Assembly (NCBI GenBank): GCA_963626285.1
Contig: CAVFWQ010000009.1
Location: 1 to 39,841 of the forward strand
DNA length: 39,841 nucleotides
From: CAVDRM01 sp963626285
Lineage (GTDB): Bacteria; Bacillota; Clostridia; Christensenellales; Aristaeellaceae
Direction: 5' to 3'
The translations under genes were made by a program, and so were the position numbers. Below are positions 25,631 to 34,616 of this stretch, piece by piece (the first letter of the stretch is position 1; each line of letters opens with the position of its first letter). Below the pieces are notes generated by a model. That model searched no databases, was not told the DNA's origin, and saw only the letters and a list, made by a program, of their open reading frames with translations.

Positions 25631-26617
25631 TCAGAAAATTCCCGTAACATCCATCTTCTTAATGAAGTGGTTGGTAAAAGTCAGCGCGATCAGACCCATC
25701 ACATTCAGGAGAAGGTTGGCCGCCGTCGAAAGCTCAAAGTCGCCGCCGCCGCCCAGGCTGATACGATAAATGTATGTGGAAAGAACATCGCCGGTGCTCA
25801 GAACAAAGTTGTTGTACAGGTTGTACACTTGGTCAAAGTTCGAAATAAACAGCTGGGAAATATTGAGCAGGAACATGACTGTGATGCTGGGCAGGATTCT
25901 CGGAATCGTGATGTGGAACAGCATATCCTTGCGGTTCGCGCCGTCAATGGAGGCCGCCTCGTAAAGAGAGGGGTCGACACCTGCCAGCGCCGCCAGATAA
26001 ATGATGGTGGCGTAGCCGGAGGTTTTGATGATGTTTGTGACCACCAGAATACCGCGGAATAATTCCGGTCGTTTCATAAAGTCGATGGCCTTGCCGCCCA
26101 TGGACACGATGACCTGATTGACAATGCCGCCCATATCGCCGGGAACGGGCGCCTGAAGAAAGACCTGAACCAGACCCGCAAAAATGACCCAGGACAGGAA
26201 GTAAGGCAGATAAACGCAGGTCTGCACAACGCTCTTGAGCTTCTTCAGCCGAATTTCGTTGATCATCAATGCCAGAAAGATGTTGAAAGAAAAGCCGAAA
26301 ACCAGATTGTAAATATTGATGATAATCGTGTTCCTAAATGCCCGAATAAAGGCGGAATCGGAAAAAAGCGTGCGGTAATGCTGCAAGCCGACCCAGGGGC
26401 TGCCCAAGATGCCGAGGTTCATTTTAAAATCTTTGAAGGCCATCAGGACGCCGTATATCGGGGCATAGCTGAATACGACCAGAAATACAAAGCCCGGAAA
26501 AGCCAGCAGATAAATAAACCAGTATTTCTTCACCGAGATGCAAAACCGTTCCCAAAGACTTTTTTGCGTCCTATTCGGAAGGCTGTGTGCTTTGCCCGCC
26601 GCAGCTGCTTGTGACAT
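25631..26617 (-). CDS. CUT1 sugar ABC transporter permease, LplB type (transporter 2)
   Basis: First gene of the long minus-strand operon. After a polar N terminus of about 30 residues come helices starting KYWFIYLLAFPGFVFLVVFSYAP; the signature FKDFKMNLGILGSPWVGLQHY and EAA loop EAASIDGANRKDMLFHITIPRI are clear. Length 328 residues. AAAGGAG lies 7 bases before the ATG. A consensus promoter sits about 110 bases upstream. As with transporter 1, no ATPase gene accompanies it. Confidence 0.95.
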   Translation of the reverse strand: MSQAAAAGKAHSLPNRTQKSLWERFCISVKKYWFIYLLAFPGFVFLVVFSYAPIYGVLMAFKDFKMNLGILGSPWVGLQHYRTLFSDSAFIRAFRNTIIINIYNLVFGFSFNIFLALMINEIRLKKLKSVVQTCVYLPYFLSWVIFAGLVQVFLQAPVPGDMGGIVNQVIVSMGGKAIDFMKRPELFRGILVVTNIIKTSGYATIIYLAALAGVDPSLYEAASIDGANRKDMLFHITIPRILPSITVMFLLNISQLFISNFDQVYNLYNNFVLSTGDVLSTYIYRISLGGGGDFELSTAANLLLNVMGLIALTFTNHFIKKMDVTGIF

Positions 26618-26734
26618 CGCTTTTCTCCTTTAGTAATAATTTTATAATAATTCAAGCACGACGAATATTTTCCGCAGGACTTGACTTTTATGGCTGCCTG
26701 TGTCAAAATACTACTGAGCGCCTGACCCACTTGC

Positions 26735-26763
26735 ATTATATTAGTTCATGTGCTCGATGTCAA
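26735..26763 (-). promoter_or_regulatory. Consensus sigma-A promoter of the transporter 2 operon
   Basis: On the minus strand TTGACA (26763-26758), 17 bases, TATAAT (26740-26735): both hexamers are perfect. The -10 lies within ACTAATATAAT, which resembles one arm of the nearby palindrome, so a repressor could block it. The leader is about 110 bases. Confidence 0.85.
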
Positions 26764-26805
26764 TAGTTTGACTAAAATTTTACCTGCCACGCGTTTATCT
26801 CGCAC

Positions 26806-26830
26806 ACTAATATTAGCTAATAATATTAGT
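26806..26830. promoter_or_regulatory. Palindromic operator between divergent operons
   Basis: ACTAATATTA, GCTAA, TAATATTAGT is a perfect 10-base inverted repeat. It sits 38 bases before the first catabolic gene and 43 bases upstream of the minus-strand -35; additional half-site-like sequences occur at 26735-26745 and 26771-26780. A single regulator probably controls both transporter 2 and the catabolic operon. The LacI protein encoded at 35693 is a candidate but its own palindrome differs. Confidence 0.65.
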
Positions 26831-26867
26831 TCCGGCAGCGCAATTTTCCATGCAAAGGAGAAGCACC

Positions 26868-28016
26868 ATGAAAAGCAAACGCATCGGATTTATCGGCTAT
26901 GGTTTGAGGTCCGAGACCATGATGAAGGCATTTCGTGCCTTGGAAGCAGACATCAGCGTGGCCGCCATCGCCGACCCGCGTTATGAGCAGATAGCCCCCG
27001 GCTTAACGAGCGATCCTTATTTTGCCGATACCCGTTATTACGCCGATGCCGAAACTATGCTGCGGCATGAATCGCTGGACGGCGTGTTTATCGGCACACG
27101 CTGCTCCCTGCATACGCCTATGGCTTGCCGTATTTTAGAAATGAATATCCCTCTGTTTCTGGAAAAACCCGTGTGCGTGTCCCGTGCGCAGTATGAGATG
27201 CTGCGTGAAGCGGCTCGCGGAAAGGAAAAGCGGGTGGTCGTTTCCTTCCCTCTGCGCCTGTCCTGTATTACGCAGGAAATGCGGCGTATCGTAAAGAGCG
27301 GTGTTCTCGGCCGCCTGACAATGGTGCAGGCCGTTAACAACGTCCCCTACGGCAGTGTATATTATCACAGCTGGTATCGCGATCCGAGCGAGACGGGCGG
27401 CCTCTTTCTGCAAAAAGCAACGCATGATATCGACTACATCCATTTCTTAATTGACGAGCCACCCGTAAGCGTCTGTGCGAAAACAACGAAGCTCTATTTC
27501 AAAGGCGAGCATCGGGAAGGTCTTCATTGCCCTGATTGTCCGGAGTACCGCACCTGTCCGGAAAGCAGCTATGTAGTGGGTCATATTTGGAAGGACGATG
27601 TGCAGGGAGATGCCTGCTGCTTTGCGAAGGATACCGGAAACGAGGACGGCGCCAGCGCTATTTTTACGACCGCCGGCGGAATACTGATAAGCTATAATCA
27701 GAATTTTACCGTAAAGAAGGGGGCGGGGCGCCGCGGCGCACGTTTAATCGGCACGGAGGGCAGCGCTGAATTTGATTTCTATTCCGGAGAAATCCGGGAA
27801 GACAGGTATCGCTCTCCGCAGACCGTGATTCATTCCTTTAAATTTCCGGCCGGTCAGCATTTCGGCGGTGATGAAATGCTTGCGCTTGATTTTCTGCGCG
27901 TGCTGGACGGCGGCGAGGCAGAGTCCGATTTAACGGCCGGTTTAATCAGCGCCGCAAGCTGTCTTGCTGCTCGTGAGGCAGCCCTCGATGGACGCTTTAT
28001 TCCCATCGAATATTGA
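26868..28016 (+). CDS. Gfo/Idh/MocA family oxidoreductase 1
   Basis: NAD(P)-dependent sugar or inositol-type dehydrogenase opening the catabolic operon. The Rossmann motif is RIGFIGYGLRS at the N terminus, followed by the family hallmark LEKPVCVSR; HDIDYIHFL contains the usual catalytic-region Asp-His. A cysteine group CPDCPEYRTCPES near the middle is common in a Clostridia subgroup and might bind metal. The ATG at 26868 has AAAGGAG 7 bases upstream; an ATG at 26850 would include that site. Length 382 residues. It follows the palindromic operator directly and precedes the aldolase by 24 bases. Confidence 0.92.
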   Translation: MKSKRIGFIGYGLRSETMMKAFRALEADISVAAIADPRYEQIAPGLTSDPYFADTRYYADAETMLRHESLDGVFIGTRCSLHTPMACRILEMNIPLFLEKPVCVSRAQYEMLREAARGKEKRVVVSFPLRLSCITQEMRRIVKSGVLGRLTMVQAVNNVPYGSVYYHSWYRDPSETGGLFLQKATHDIDYIHFLIDEPPVSVCAKTTKLYFKGEHREGLHCPDCPEYRTCPESSYVVGHIWKDDVQGDACCFAKDTGNEDGASAIFTTAGGILISYNQNFTVKKGAGRRGARLIGTEGSAEFDFYSGEIREDRYRSPQTVIHSFKFPAGQHFGGDEMLALDFLRVLDGGEAESDLTAGLISAASCLAAREAALDGRFIPIEY

Positions 28017-28040
28017 TACATATGAAGGAGGTCACATTTC

Positions 28041-28880
28041 ATGCTGGTCAATTTGAAAACCATCCTTGCGGATACGCGGCAGAAAAAGTATGCTGTCGGT
28101 CTGTTTAACTGCGTCACGCTCGAAATGACCAAGGGCATCATAGCGGCCGCGGAAGAACTGCGTTCTCCTGTGATCATCGGCCCCGGCGAAAGCCTGCTGC
28201 GCGGTGCGACGCTTGCGGAATATGCCGACATGATGCTGGGCATTGCCCGACGCGCCAGCGTCCCCGTCGCTGTGCACTTTGACCACGGCTTCACCCCTGC
28301 GCTGGTAGAAGAAGCCATCAGGCTGGGCTTTACCTCCGTCATGTATGACATGAGCATGCGTCCCTTCGACGAAAATGTGGCGGGTACGCGAGAAATGGCG
28401 CGCAAAGCACATTTGGCCGGATGCTCGCTGGAGGCAGAAATCGGTCATGTCGGGTCTAACGGCTCCGCAGAGGAAAATATTGCAAAAACCGTCTATACGC
28501 AGCCGGAGGATGCGCTGCGCTTTGCTGCCGAAAGCGATTGCGATGCGCTTGCCGTGGCCATCGGCACGGCACACGGTGTCTATACGAAAAAACCCGTGCT
28601 GAATTTGGAATGCCTTCACAGCATTGCAGCCGCCTGTGATATTCCGCTGGTGCTGCACGGCGGCAGCGGTCTGAGCGATGACGAGTTCCGTGCCTGCGTA
28701 CAAAACGGCATTTCCAAAATCAACATCTTTACCCATAACAACCTGGCCGCGGCGAGAGCAGCTCATGCGCATTTCACCGAAAAAACAGGCGCATTTGATT
28801 TGATGCCCATCATCACCGAGGCCGTAAAACAGGAAACCATGCACCATATGCGCGTCTTCGGCAGCGACGGAAAGGCATAA
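28041..28880 (+). CDS. Class II (metal) ketose-bisphosphate aldolase
   Basis: Zn-dependent aldolase of the FbaA/GatY/KbaY group, likely cleaving a phosphorylated ketose into dihydroxyacetone phosphate and an aldehyde. Metal and catalytic residues are present: H79, D81 and H82 in VAVHFDHGF, the Glu in LEAEIGHVG, His in GTAHGVY and His in VLHGGSGL. The C terminus carries NGISKINIFTHNN, which binds phosphate in this family. Length 279 residues. A strong AAGGAGG lies 8 bases before the ATG. It is 3 bases upstream of the FGGY kinase gene, consistent with kinase then aldolase action. Which ketose is used is not visible. Confidence 0.92.
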   Translation: MLVNLKTILADTRQKKYAVGLFNCVTLEMTKGIIAAAEELRSPVIIGPGESLLRGATLAEYADMMLGIARRASVPVAVHFDHGFTPALVEEAIRLGFTSVMYDMSMRPFDENVAGTREMARKAHLAGCSLEAEIGHVGSNGSAEENIAKTVYTQPEDALRFAAESDCDALAVAIGTAHGVYTKKPVLNLECLHSIAAACDIPLVLHGGSGLSDDEFRACVQNGISKINIFTHNNLAAARAAHAHFTEKTGAFDLMPIITEAVKQETMHHMRVFGSDGKA

Positions 28881-28883
28881 TGC

Positions 28884-30395
28884 ATGAGCCGAAAACCTTG
28901 CATTGCCGCTATTGATGTAGGGACGACCTCCGTGAAGGTTTGTCTGTTCACGCCGGAGCTTCTGATGCTTTCCGTCAGTGTGCAGGAATACGCGCTCCAT
29001 ACAAAAGGCAATTTCGTTGAGGCTGACGCTCAGCAATATCTGCGTGCAATTCAGAACGGTTTTGCCGAGGTGCTGTCAGCCGTTCCCGATCATGAAATTG
29101 CCGCCGTCGGTCTCAGCACACAAGGCGAAACTTTGACGCTTGCGGATGCGCAGGGAGAGCCGCTGCGTCCCTTCATCGTCTGGCTGGACAGCCGTGCCGA
29201 CAACGAAGCCGCTCTGCTGTCCAAGGAGCTTCCCGAACAGCTTTTTTATGGCGAAACAGGGCTTCCGTCTGTCAGCGGTGCGCTGCCGATCGCAAAGCTG
29301 ATGTGGCTGAAGCGCAATGATCCGATGCTGTTTGAGCGTGCGTCCCGCTTTATTTTGCTGGAGGATCATCTGCTGCACCGGCTTACGGGGCGATCTGTAA
29401 GCGAAAAATCGCTTCAAACCTCGACCGGCTGGTTTCGTCTGAAAACAGACGGCCTTTGGGAAGATGCGCTGTCCATCGCAGGCTTGCGGGCAGATCGTTT
29501 CCCGGAGCCGGTGGAATGCGGAGAGGTCATCGGTCCTCTGCTTCCGAAGGCAGCGGATTTTCTCGGCCTTCCTCAAGGCATTCCGGTTGTAGCCGGCGCA
29601 ATGGATCAGACGGCCGCTGCGTTAGCATCAGGATGCATCCAGACGGGCATGGTGACCGAAACGACCGGAACCGCGCTGGTCATGGCTGCCTGCACGGATT
29701 CCCCCGTTTTTTCATCTGAGCATCATGTAACGATCTATCGGCACGCGATTCCCGGCAAATATCTCTATCTGCCCATTGCCAATACCGGAGGAATGTGCCT
29801 TCGCTGGTTTCGGGATATATTCTGCAGTGATTTTCCGCCCGGTGCCGATGGCTACAAGGCACTGAATGCGCTGGCTTCGCAGGTGTCCTGCGGCTGTGAC
29901 GGGCTGATATTTCTGCCGTTTCTTGCCGGCAGTGTCGACCCTGATCATTGCCCCGATGCACGCGCCGCATTTTTCGGCGCAACGCTTTCCACTACACGCG
30001 CTCATTTTGCGCGCAGCATCATGGAATCCGTAGCATTTCTCTTAAAGGATTTTGCTGGGATGCTCAATGAGCTTGGACAGCCCGTCACGACCATTTATTC
30101 CTTGGGCGGCGGCGCTCAAAGTGCGCTGTGGGAGCAAATCAAAGCAGACGTGCTTGGGCTGCCGCTTCGTGTGCCGGTCTGCAAAGAGGCATCGGCTGCC
30201 GGCGCGGCCTTGTTAGCCGGTTGGGGAACGGGGATCATTCCTCGAAATACGATCCCCTCTTGTGACGCATCAGCGATTTTTACGCCGAACGCCGAGCATG
30301 CCCAGGCATATCGAACCGCTTACAGCCTTTATCATAAGCTGTATCAGGCCGTACGTCCCTTGTTTACCGAAGAAGAGGAGGCACAAAAGAAATGA
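28884..30395 (+). CDS. FGGY family carbohydrate kinase (xylulokinase-like)
   Basis: ATP-dependent sugar kinase with two actin-like domains. N-terminal phosphate motif AAIDVGTTSVKVCLF; catalytic Asp region AVGLSTQGETL and FIVWLDSRAD; domain II starts VAGAMDQTAAALASG with the EXXGTG-like TETTGTAL; adenosine motif YSLGGGAQSALWEQIKAD and GLPLRVPVCKEASAAGAAL. Length 503 residues. It overlaps the next gene, the isomerase, by 4 bases (ATGA). Neighbours suggest it phosphorylates a ketose produced by that isomerase. Confidence 0.93.
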   Translation: MSRKPCIAAIDVGTTSVKVCLFTPELLMLSVSVQEYALHTKGNFVEADAQQYLRAIQNGFAEVLSAVPDHEIAAVGLSTQGETLTLADAQGEPLRPFIVWLDSRADNEAALLSKELPEQLFYGETGLPSVSGALPIAKLMWLKRNDPMLFERASRFILLEDHLLHRLTGRSVSEKSLQTSTGWFRLKTDGLWEDALSIAGLRADRFPEPVECGEVIGPLLPKAADFLGLPQGIPVVAGAMDQTAAALASGCIQTGMVTETTGTALVMAACTDSPVFSSEHHVTIYRHAIPGKYLYLPIANTGGMCLRWFRDIFCSDFPPGADGYKALNALASQVSCGCDGLIFLPFLAGSVDPDHCPDARAAFFGATLSTTRAHFARSIMESVAFLLKDFAGMLNELGQPVTTIYSLGGGAQSALWEQIKADVLGLPLRVPVCKEASAAGAALLAGWGTGIIPRNTIPSCDASAIFTPNAEHAQAYRTAYSLYHKLYQAVRPLFTEEEEAQKK

Positions 30396-31789
30396 AAGCG
30401 CATTCCAAACCGCGCCTTGGTGTCCTTGCGCTGATGCTGGAGGGCTATGAGCCGCTCTTTCCGGGCATTACGGAGCGTCAGCGGCGATATGTAGAAGAGC
30501 TGCTGGCCTCGCTAACACCGGCAGCCGACTTCATTTTTCCGCGCATTGCTGCAAGCAGAGAAGATATCGAGGCATTGACCGCACAGTACAATGCGGATGA
30601 TCTGGACGGCATTCTGATCTTCCTGCTCAGCTATGCGCAGGGACAGTACCTCGTACATGCCATGCAGCGCAATCATCTGCCGCTCGCGCTGGCACTCGTT
30701 CAGCCGGACGAGACGGTCGGGGATGATTTTGAGGAGCTGGAGCTGACTGTAAACCAAGGCATTCACGGTTCTCAGGACAACGCCAACTGCCTGATGCGGG
30801 CAGGCATTCCCTGCGTATACTTTGCGGGAAGCCGTCATGACGGGACGCTTCGGCAATTTGTGTCCGACTTTGGTGCAGCCGCGCAAACCGTTACCGCCAT
30901 GCGTTCCATGAAAATCGGCGTCATCGGCAAGCTGGCCGGCATGGGCGATGTCATCACCGATGATATGGCCGTATACCGTCGGTTAGGTCCTGAATTTGTC
31001 TATGATTCCGTTGGCACGGTGCAGCGCTTCTGCGCCGAGGTTGCAAAAGAACGGATTGAAGAACGTGTTGCTTTTGAACGCACCGTTTTTGATGTTGACC
31101 CGAAAATGCCGCCTGCCCGTCACGCCGAAGCAGTGCGCATGTATCTCGGCATCGGCGACTACCTGAAACATATGGGCTATGCAGGCTATACGGCGCATTT
31201 TGAAGAATTCGGCGCCGACGGACGGTTTACACAGCTTCCCCTGCTGGCTGCCTCCAGCCTCATGGCCGACGGCTACGGTTACGCCGCTGAGGGGGATGCT
31301 ACGGCCGCCATGCTTGTATCTGCCATGATGCGTTTATGCGGAATCGCCAACTTCAGCGAAATGTACATGATGGATCTGAAGCGGGATGCTATTTTGCTTT
31401 GTCATGCGGGCGAGGGCAACTGGGCGACCTGCCGTCCTGACCAAAAACCGTTCCTGATGGATCGCGTCTTCAATGAAGGCGGCCTGGGCAATCCGCCGAC
31501 GCCTATTTTTACGCCTGCGCCGGGGCCTGCTGCCGTTATGAGTCTTGTGCATATGGGCGGCGAACGCTTTAAGCTGGTCTATGCCGCCGGCGAAATGCTG
31601 GATAAGCATGACCTTCGGAAATGCGATATGCCCTATATGTTCTTCCGTCCGAACAGCGGCGTGCGGGCCTGTGTCAAAGCATGGCTGGAGCACGGCGGCA
31701 CACATCATGAGGCGATTGTTTACGGAGACCGGACCGAGCGTATTCGTCTTTGGTGCAAGCTGCTGAACATTGAATTTGTGAGCTTCTGA
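30392..31789 (+). CDS. L-arabinose/L-fucose isomerase family protein
   Basis: Probable metal-dependent aldose-ketose isomerase. The N-terminal half has the Rossmann-like domains of the FucI/AraA fold (RLGVLALMLEGYEPLFPG; DDLDGILIFLLSYAQGQ; RSMKIGVIGKLAGMGDV). The C-terminal half carries DGYGYAAEGDATAAML, closely like the AraA segment containing a metal-binding Glu, then LLCHAGEGNWA with a likely His ligand. Length 465 residues, slightly shorter than AraA. The gene overlaps the kinase by ATGA, giving isomerase, kinase and aldolase on one mRNA, as in fucose, rhamnose or arabinose breakdown. This subgroup is divergent and its sugar is not known. Confidence 0.88.
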   Translation: MKAHSKPRLGVLALMLEGYEPLFPGITERQRRYVEELLASLTPAADFIFPRIAASREDIEALTAQYNADDLDGILIFLLSYAQGQYLVHAMQRNHLPLALALVQPDETVGDDFEELELTVNQGIHGSQDNANCLMRAGIPCVYFAGSRHDGTLRQFVSDFGAAAQTVTAMRSMKIGVIGKLAGMGDVITDDMAVYRRLGPEFVYDSVGTVQRFCAEVAKERIEERVAFERTVFDVDPKMPPARHAEAVRMYLGIGDYLKHMGYAGYTAHFEEFGADGRFTQLPLLAASSLMADGYGYAAEGDATAAMLVSAMMRLCGIANFSEMYMMDLKRDAILLCHAGEGNWATCRPDQKPFLMDRVFNEGGLGNPPTPIFTPAPGPAAVMSLVHMGGERFKLVYAAGEMLDKHDLRKCDMPYMFFRPNSGVRACVKAWLEHGGTHHEAIVYGDRTERIRLWCKLLNIEFVSF

Positions 31790-31806
31790 AAGGAAAAGAA
31801 AATACG

Positions 31807-33357
31807 ATGAGAAATATCGAGCTTTCGTTGGCCGATTTATTAGGGCGCGAATTTACGGATGCCGTCTGCCGCGCCCGCGCCGCACTGACCCAAGAAGATG
31901 AGACGGCGCTGCGCACAGTCGCCGAGCAGAAGGTGGCGTTTTATCCGCCGGAGTTTGCAGCGCGTCAGGAGGCTCTCATGCATAAGGTGGGTCAGCAGAT
32001 GGTGCCGACTTTTCCGGATCATGAAGACGGAGCGCCGACGCATTCCTATCGGGCAGCCCAGCACAGTTATGCTGCGCCGCTTGCCGGTCTGGGCGCGCTC
32101 CGGCTCGGCGAGGACGGCCGACTCTATTTTGCCGGAAAGAGCGAGCATTATCAGATTCCGCTCGGCCACAATTTCCCGGGCTATGCGCTGATTGAAAACG
32201 CGCGGCGTCTCGGCATCCTGAATGCTACCCATAACAATACCCGCGGCTTTATCACCCGCACGCTGGAAAGGCGGCTGATTGCCGCCGCCAACGGCGTAAG
32301 CCCCGATGATCCTTGTATGGAAGATATTCTTGCAAGCCGCGAGCCGGGCGTTCTCAATGCCGTTATCAACCTGGAAACCGGCTCTCTGGCCGTGGAAGCG
32401 GCGTTAAAAATGATGCTTGCCCGCTTTTATGCGCTGGACGGCGCGCCTTCCCCCTATGCCGACCGAATTCCCGTATTTCTGGTGATGGCAGACAACGCAG
32501 GCGGCGTTACGGCGAACTATCACGGCACAACGATTTTTGCTCAGACCCTGCGCGGACTGTGGCCGTCCTTTTACAGTGCAGCTGAAAAGAGTAAGCTTTA
32601 CAAGATTGTTTCCGTCCCCATCAATGACACGGCCGGCTTTCAATCCATGATTCGGCAGTATAATGAGCCGCCCTACAAGACGGCAGGCTTCTGCCATGAA
32701 ATCGTCATGATGAATTACGGCGGCATTCGTTTGCGCGAGGACTATTTGCAGGCCGCCTATCGTGCCTGCCGGGACACGGATACGCCGATTCTCTGCGATG
32801 AAATCCAGTCATGCGCGTGGTATGACGGGCTCTTCCTGTTCCGTAAGTACGGTCTGACGCCGGATTTCGTCAGCGTCGGCAAGGGCTTCCCCGGCGGAAT
32901 GTATCCGGCCAGCAAGGTGCTTGTCAGTGCCGCCTTCGATAATCTCAGTCAGTTTGGCGCGCTGGTCACAAACGGTCAGGAGGAATTGGCCAGCCTGTCC
33001 TACTTGATAACGATTGCCTTTATTCAAGCCAACGGCGATATGATTGCTGAAAACGGCCGCTATTATCACGCAAAAATGGCTGCGCTCGTCAGTAAATATC
33101 CGGCGCTGCTTTCCGGCGTGGAAGGCGACTCGCATATGACTGCGCTTAGGTTTCACACAGTTGACGCTGCGGTCTCATTCTGCACCATCATGAACCATGA
33201 CCGCTGTGTCGATGTCAGCGCACAAACCTATAAGCCGAATTGCCCGCCCGTAGCTTTGACGAAGCTGCCGCTGATTACTTCAAAAACAATGATGGATGCC
33301 TTGCTCGAACTGATGGACGGTGCTCTGGCACAAACTGCGAAGGCGGTGAATAAATGA
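31807..33357 (+). CDS. Divergent class III PLP-dependent aminotransferase
   Basis: PLP enzyme of the class III (ornithine-aminotransferase-like) fold. The pyridine-ring Asp is in PILCDEIQSCAWYDG; the Schiff-base Lys is in FVSVGKGFPGGMYPASK; phosphate-binding segments are ETGSLAVEAALKMM and the Thr of LVTNGQEELASL. An N-terminal extension of about 90 residues and altered cofactor motifs set it apart (the usual GSE motif is GSL, the F-G-R motif is missing). Length 516 versus about 430 for typical members. It lies between the isomerase (17-base gap) and the second dehydrogenase, with a 4-base overlap, so it belongs to the same pathway. Its substrate may be an amino sugar or keto-sugar (inference). 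Confidence 0.85.
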   Translation: MRNIELSLADLLGREFTDAVCRARAALTQEDETALRTVAEQKVAFYPPEFAARQEALMHKVGQQMVPTFPDHEDGAPTHSYRAAQHSYAAPLAGLGALRLGEDGRLYFAGKSEHYQIPLGHNFPGYALIENARRLGILNATHNNTRGFITRTLERRLIAAANGVSPDDPCMEDILASREPGVLNAVINLETGSLAVEAALKMMLARFYALDGAPSPYADRIPVFLVMADNAGGVTANYHGTTIFAQTLRGLWPSFYSAAEKSKLYKIVSVPINDTAGFQSMIRQYNEPPYKTAGFCHEIVMMNYGGIRLREDYLQAAYRACRDTDTPILCDEIQSCAWYDGLFLFRKYGLTPDFVSVGKGFPGGMYPASKVLVSAAFDNLSQFGALVTNGQEELASLSYLITIAFIQANGDMIAENGRYYHAKMAALVSKYPALLSGVEGDSHMTALRFHTVDAAVSFCTIMNHDRCVDVSAQTYKPNCPPVALTKLPLITSKTMMDALLELMDGALAQTAKAVNK

Positions 33358-34514
33358 AAGATTGTGTTAAATTCGGCGTCATCGGCTGCGGGCTGATGGG
33401 CCGTGAATTCGCAAGCGTTTCCATGCGCTGGCTGCATTTAACGGCTGATTTGCCCAGACCCGTCATCATTGCCGCCTGCGACCTGTCGGACAAAAACCTG
33501 AATTGGTTTCACAATGTGCCGGACACCCGCTTTTTCTACAGCGATTATCACGAAATGCTGAAAAATCCGGAGATAGAAGCCGTATACTGTGCCGTTCCGC
33601 ACCACCTGCACGCGAGCGTTTACGGCGATATTATCCGTTCCGGAAAACATCTTTTAGGAGAAAAGCCCTTTGGCATGGACCTTGCGGCGTGTACGGAAAT
33701 CGAAGCGGCCATGGCCGAGCATCCGAATGTGTTTGTTCGCTGCGCCAGCGAATTTCCCTATTACCCTGCTGTTCAGCAGATGATAAGATGGTATCGCGAG
33801 GGACGCTTCGGACGCATCATCGAGGCACGGTTTGCAATCAGGCACTCATCCGACATGGATTTGAAAAAGCCGATCAACTGGAAGCGCATGCGCGCAGCTA
33901 ACGGCGAATACGGCTGTATGGGCGATTTGGGCATTCATACGCAGCACCTTCCGTTCCGCTTGGGCTTTCGGCCTCAAACCGTCAGCGCCGTGCTTGCCAA
34001 CATTGCAAAAACACGCCCCGATGAAAACGGAAATCCCGTTCCCTGCGAGACATGGGATAATGCGCTTTTGCTTTGCGAAGCGAAGAATGAAGCGGACGAT
34101 GTGTTTCCGATGACGCTGGAAATGAAGCGAATGGCGCCCGGATGCACAAACACGGTCGAATATGAAATTTACGGTCTGGATATGTCTGCCAAATTTACGA
34201 CCGACGACCCGAATGCCATCCGATATACGCTCCCTGTCGGGCGCGAACAGGCTTGGGCAAGGCTGGTCATCGGACAGAAGACGCTGTATCCCGTCATTAC
34301 AGGCTCAATTTTTGAATTCGGCTTCTCGGACTCCCTTTTGCAGATGTTTGCCGCTTTCGTGAGCGAGCTGCGCGGCCTGCCGTGTGAATTCGGCTGCTTT
34401 ACGCCGGCCGAAGCTCATTTGAGCCACACCCTGCTCACGGCAGCTCTTGATTCCTATACGCACAAAAAAGTCGTTGCATTAAGGGAATGCCGCACAAATG
34501 AGGCGGCACGGTAA
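33354..34514 (+). CDS. Gfo/Idh/MocA family oxidoreductase 2
   Basis: NAD(P)-dependent dehydrogenase closing the catabolic operon. Rossmann motif FGVIGCGLMGREF, then VIIAACDLSD, VYCAVPHHLHASVYGD and the family signature LLGEKPFGMDL. The C-terminal beta-sheet domain starts around GRIIEARFAIRHSS, with GDLGIHTQHL containing the Asp/His region. Length 386 residues. Start ATG overlaps the aminotransferase stop (ATGA), with AAGGCGGTG upstream. It is not closely similar to the first Gfo/Idh/MocA gene, so the two are likely to act on different intermediates, perhaps as a paired oxidation and reduction. Confidence 0.92.
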   Translation: MKDCVKFGVIGCGLMGREFASVSMRWLHLTADLPRPVIIAACDLSDKNLNWFHNVPDTRFFYSDYHEMLKNPEIEAVYCAVPHHLHASVYGDIIRSGKHLLGEKPFGMDLAACTEIEAAMAEHPNVFVRCASEFPYYPAVQQMIRWYREGRFGRIIEARFAIRHSSDMDLKKPINWKRMRAANGEYGCMGDLGIHTQHLPFRLGFRPQTVSAVLANIAKTRPDENGNPVPCETWDNALLLCEAKNEADDVFPMTLEMKRMAPGCTNTVEYEIYGLDMSAKFTTDDPNAIRYTLPVGREQAWARLVIGQKTLYPVITGSIFEFGFSDSLLQMFAAFVSELRGLPCEFGCFTPAEAHLSHTLLTAALDSYTHKKVVALRECRTNEAAR

Positions 34515-34554
34515 ATCATGAATTTTGTGTCACGCAAAAACCGATGATTTGCCG
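34509..34554 (+). terminator. Long hairpin at the end of the catabolic operon
   Basis: CGGTAAATCAT (34509-34519, overlapping the stop codon) pairs with ATGATTTGCCG (34544-34554) with one G-T pair, and the loop contains a second stem TTTTG/CAAAA. There is no U-tract after it, so it may be a 3'-end stabilising structure or a weak terminator. For the convergent LacI gene, ACGGTGCC/GGCACCGT arms at 34636-34643 and 34585-34592 followed by TTTTT on the minus strand are another weak candidate. Confidence 0.45.
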
Positions 34555-34616
34555 AATGTAAATCGAGACTTTTGCAAAAAGCAGACGGTGCCAAAGATAC
34601 ATACGGTGAACGGCAT

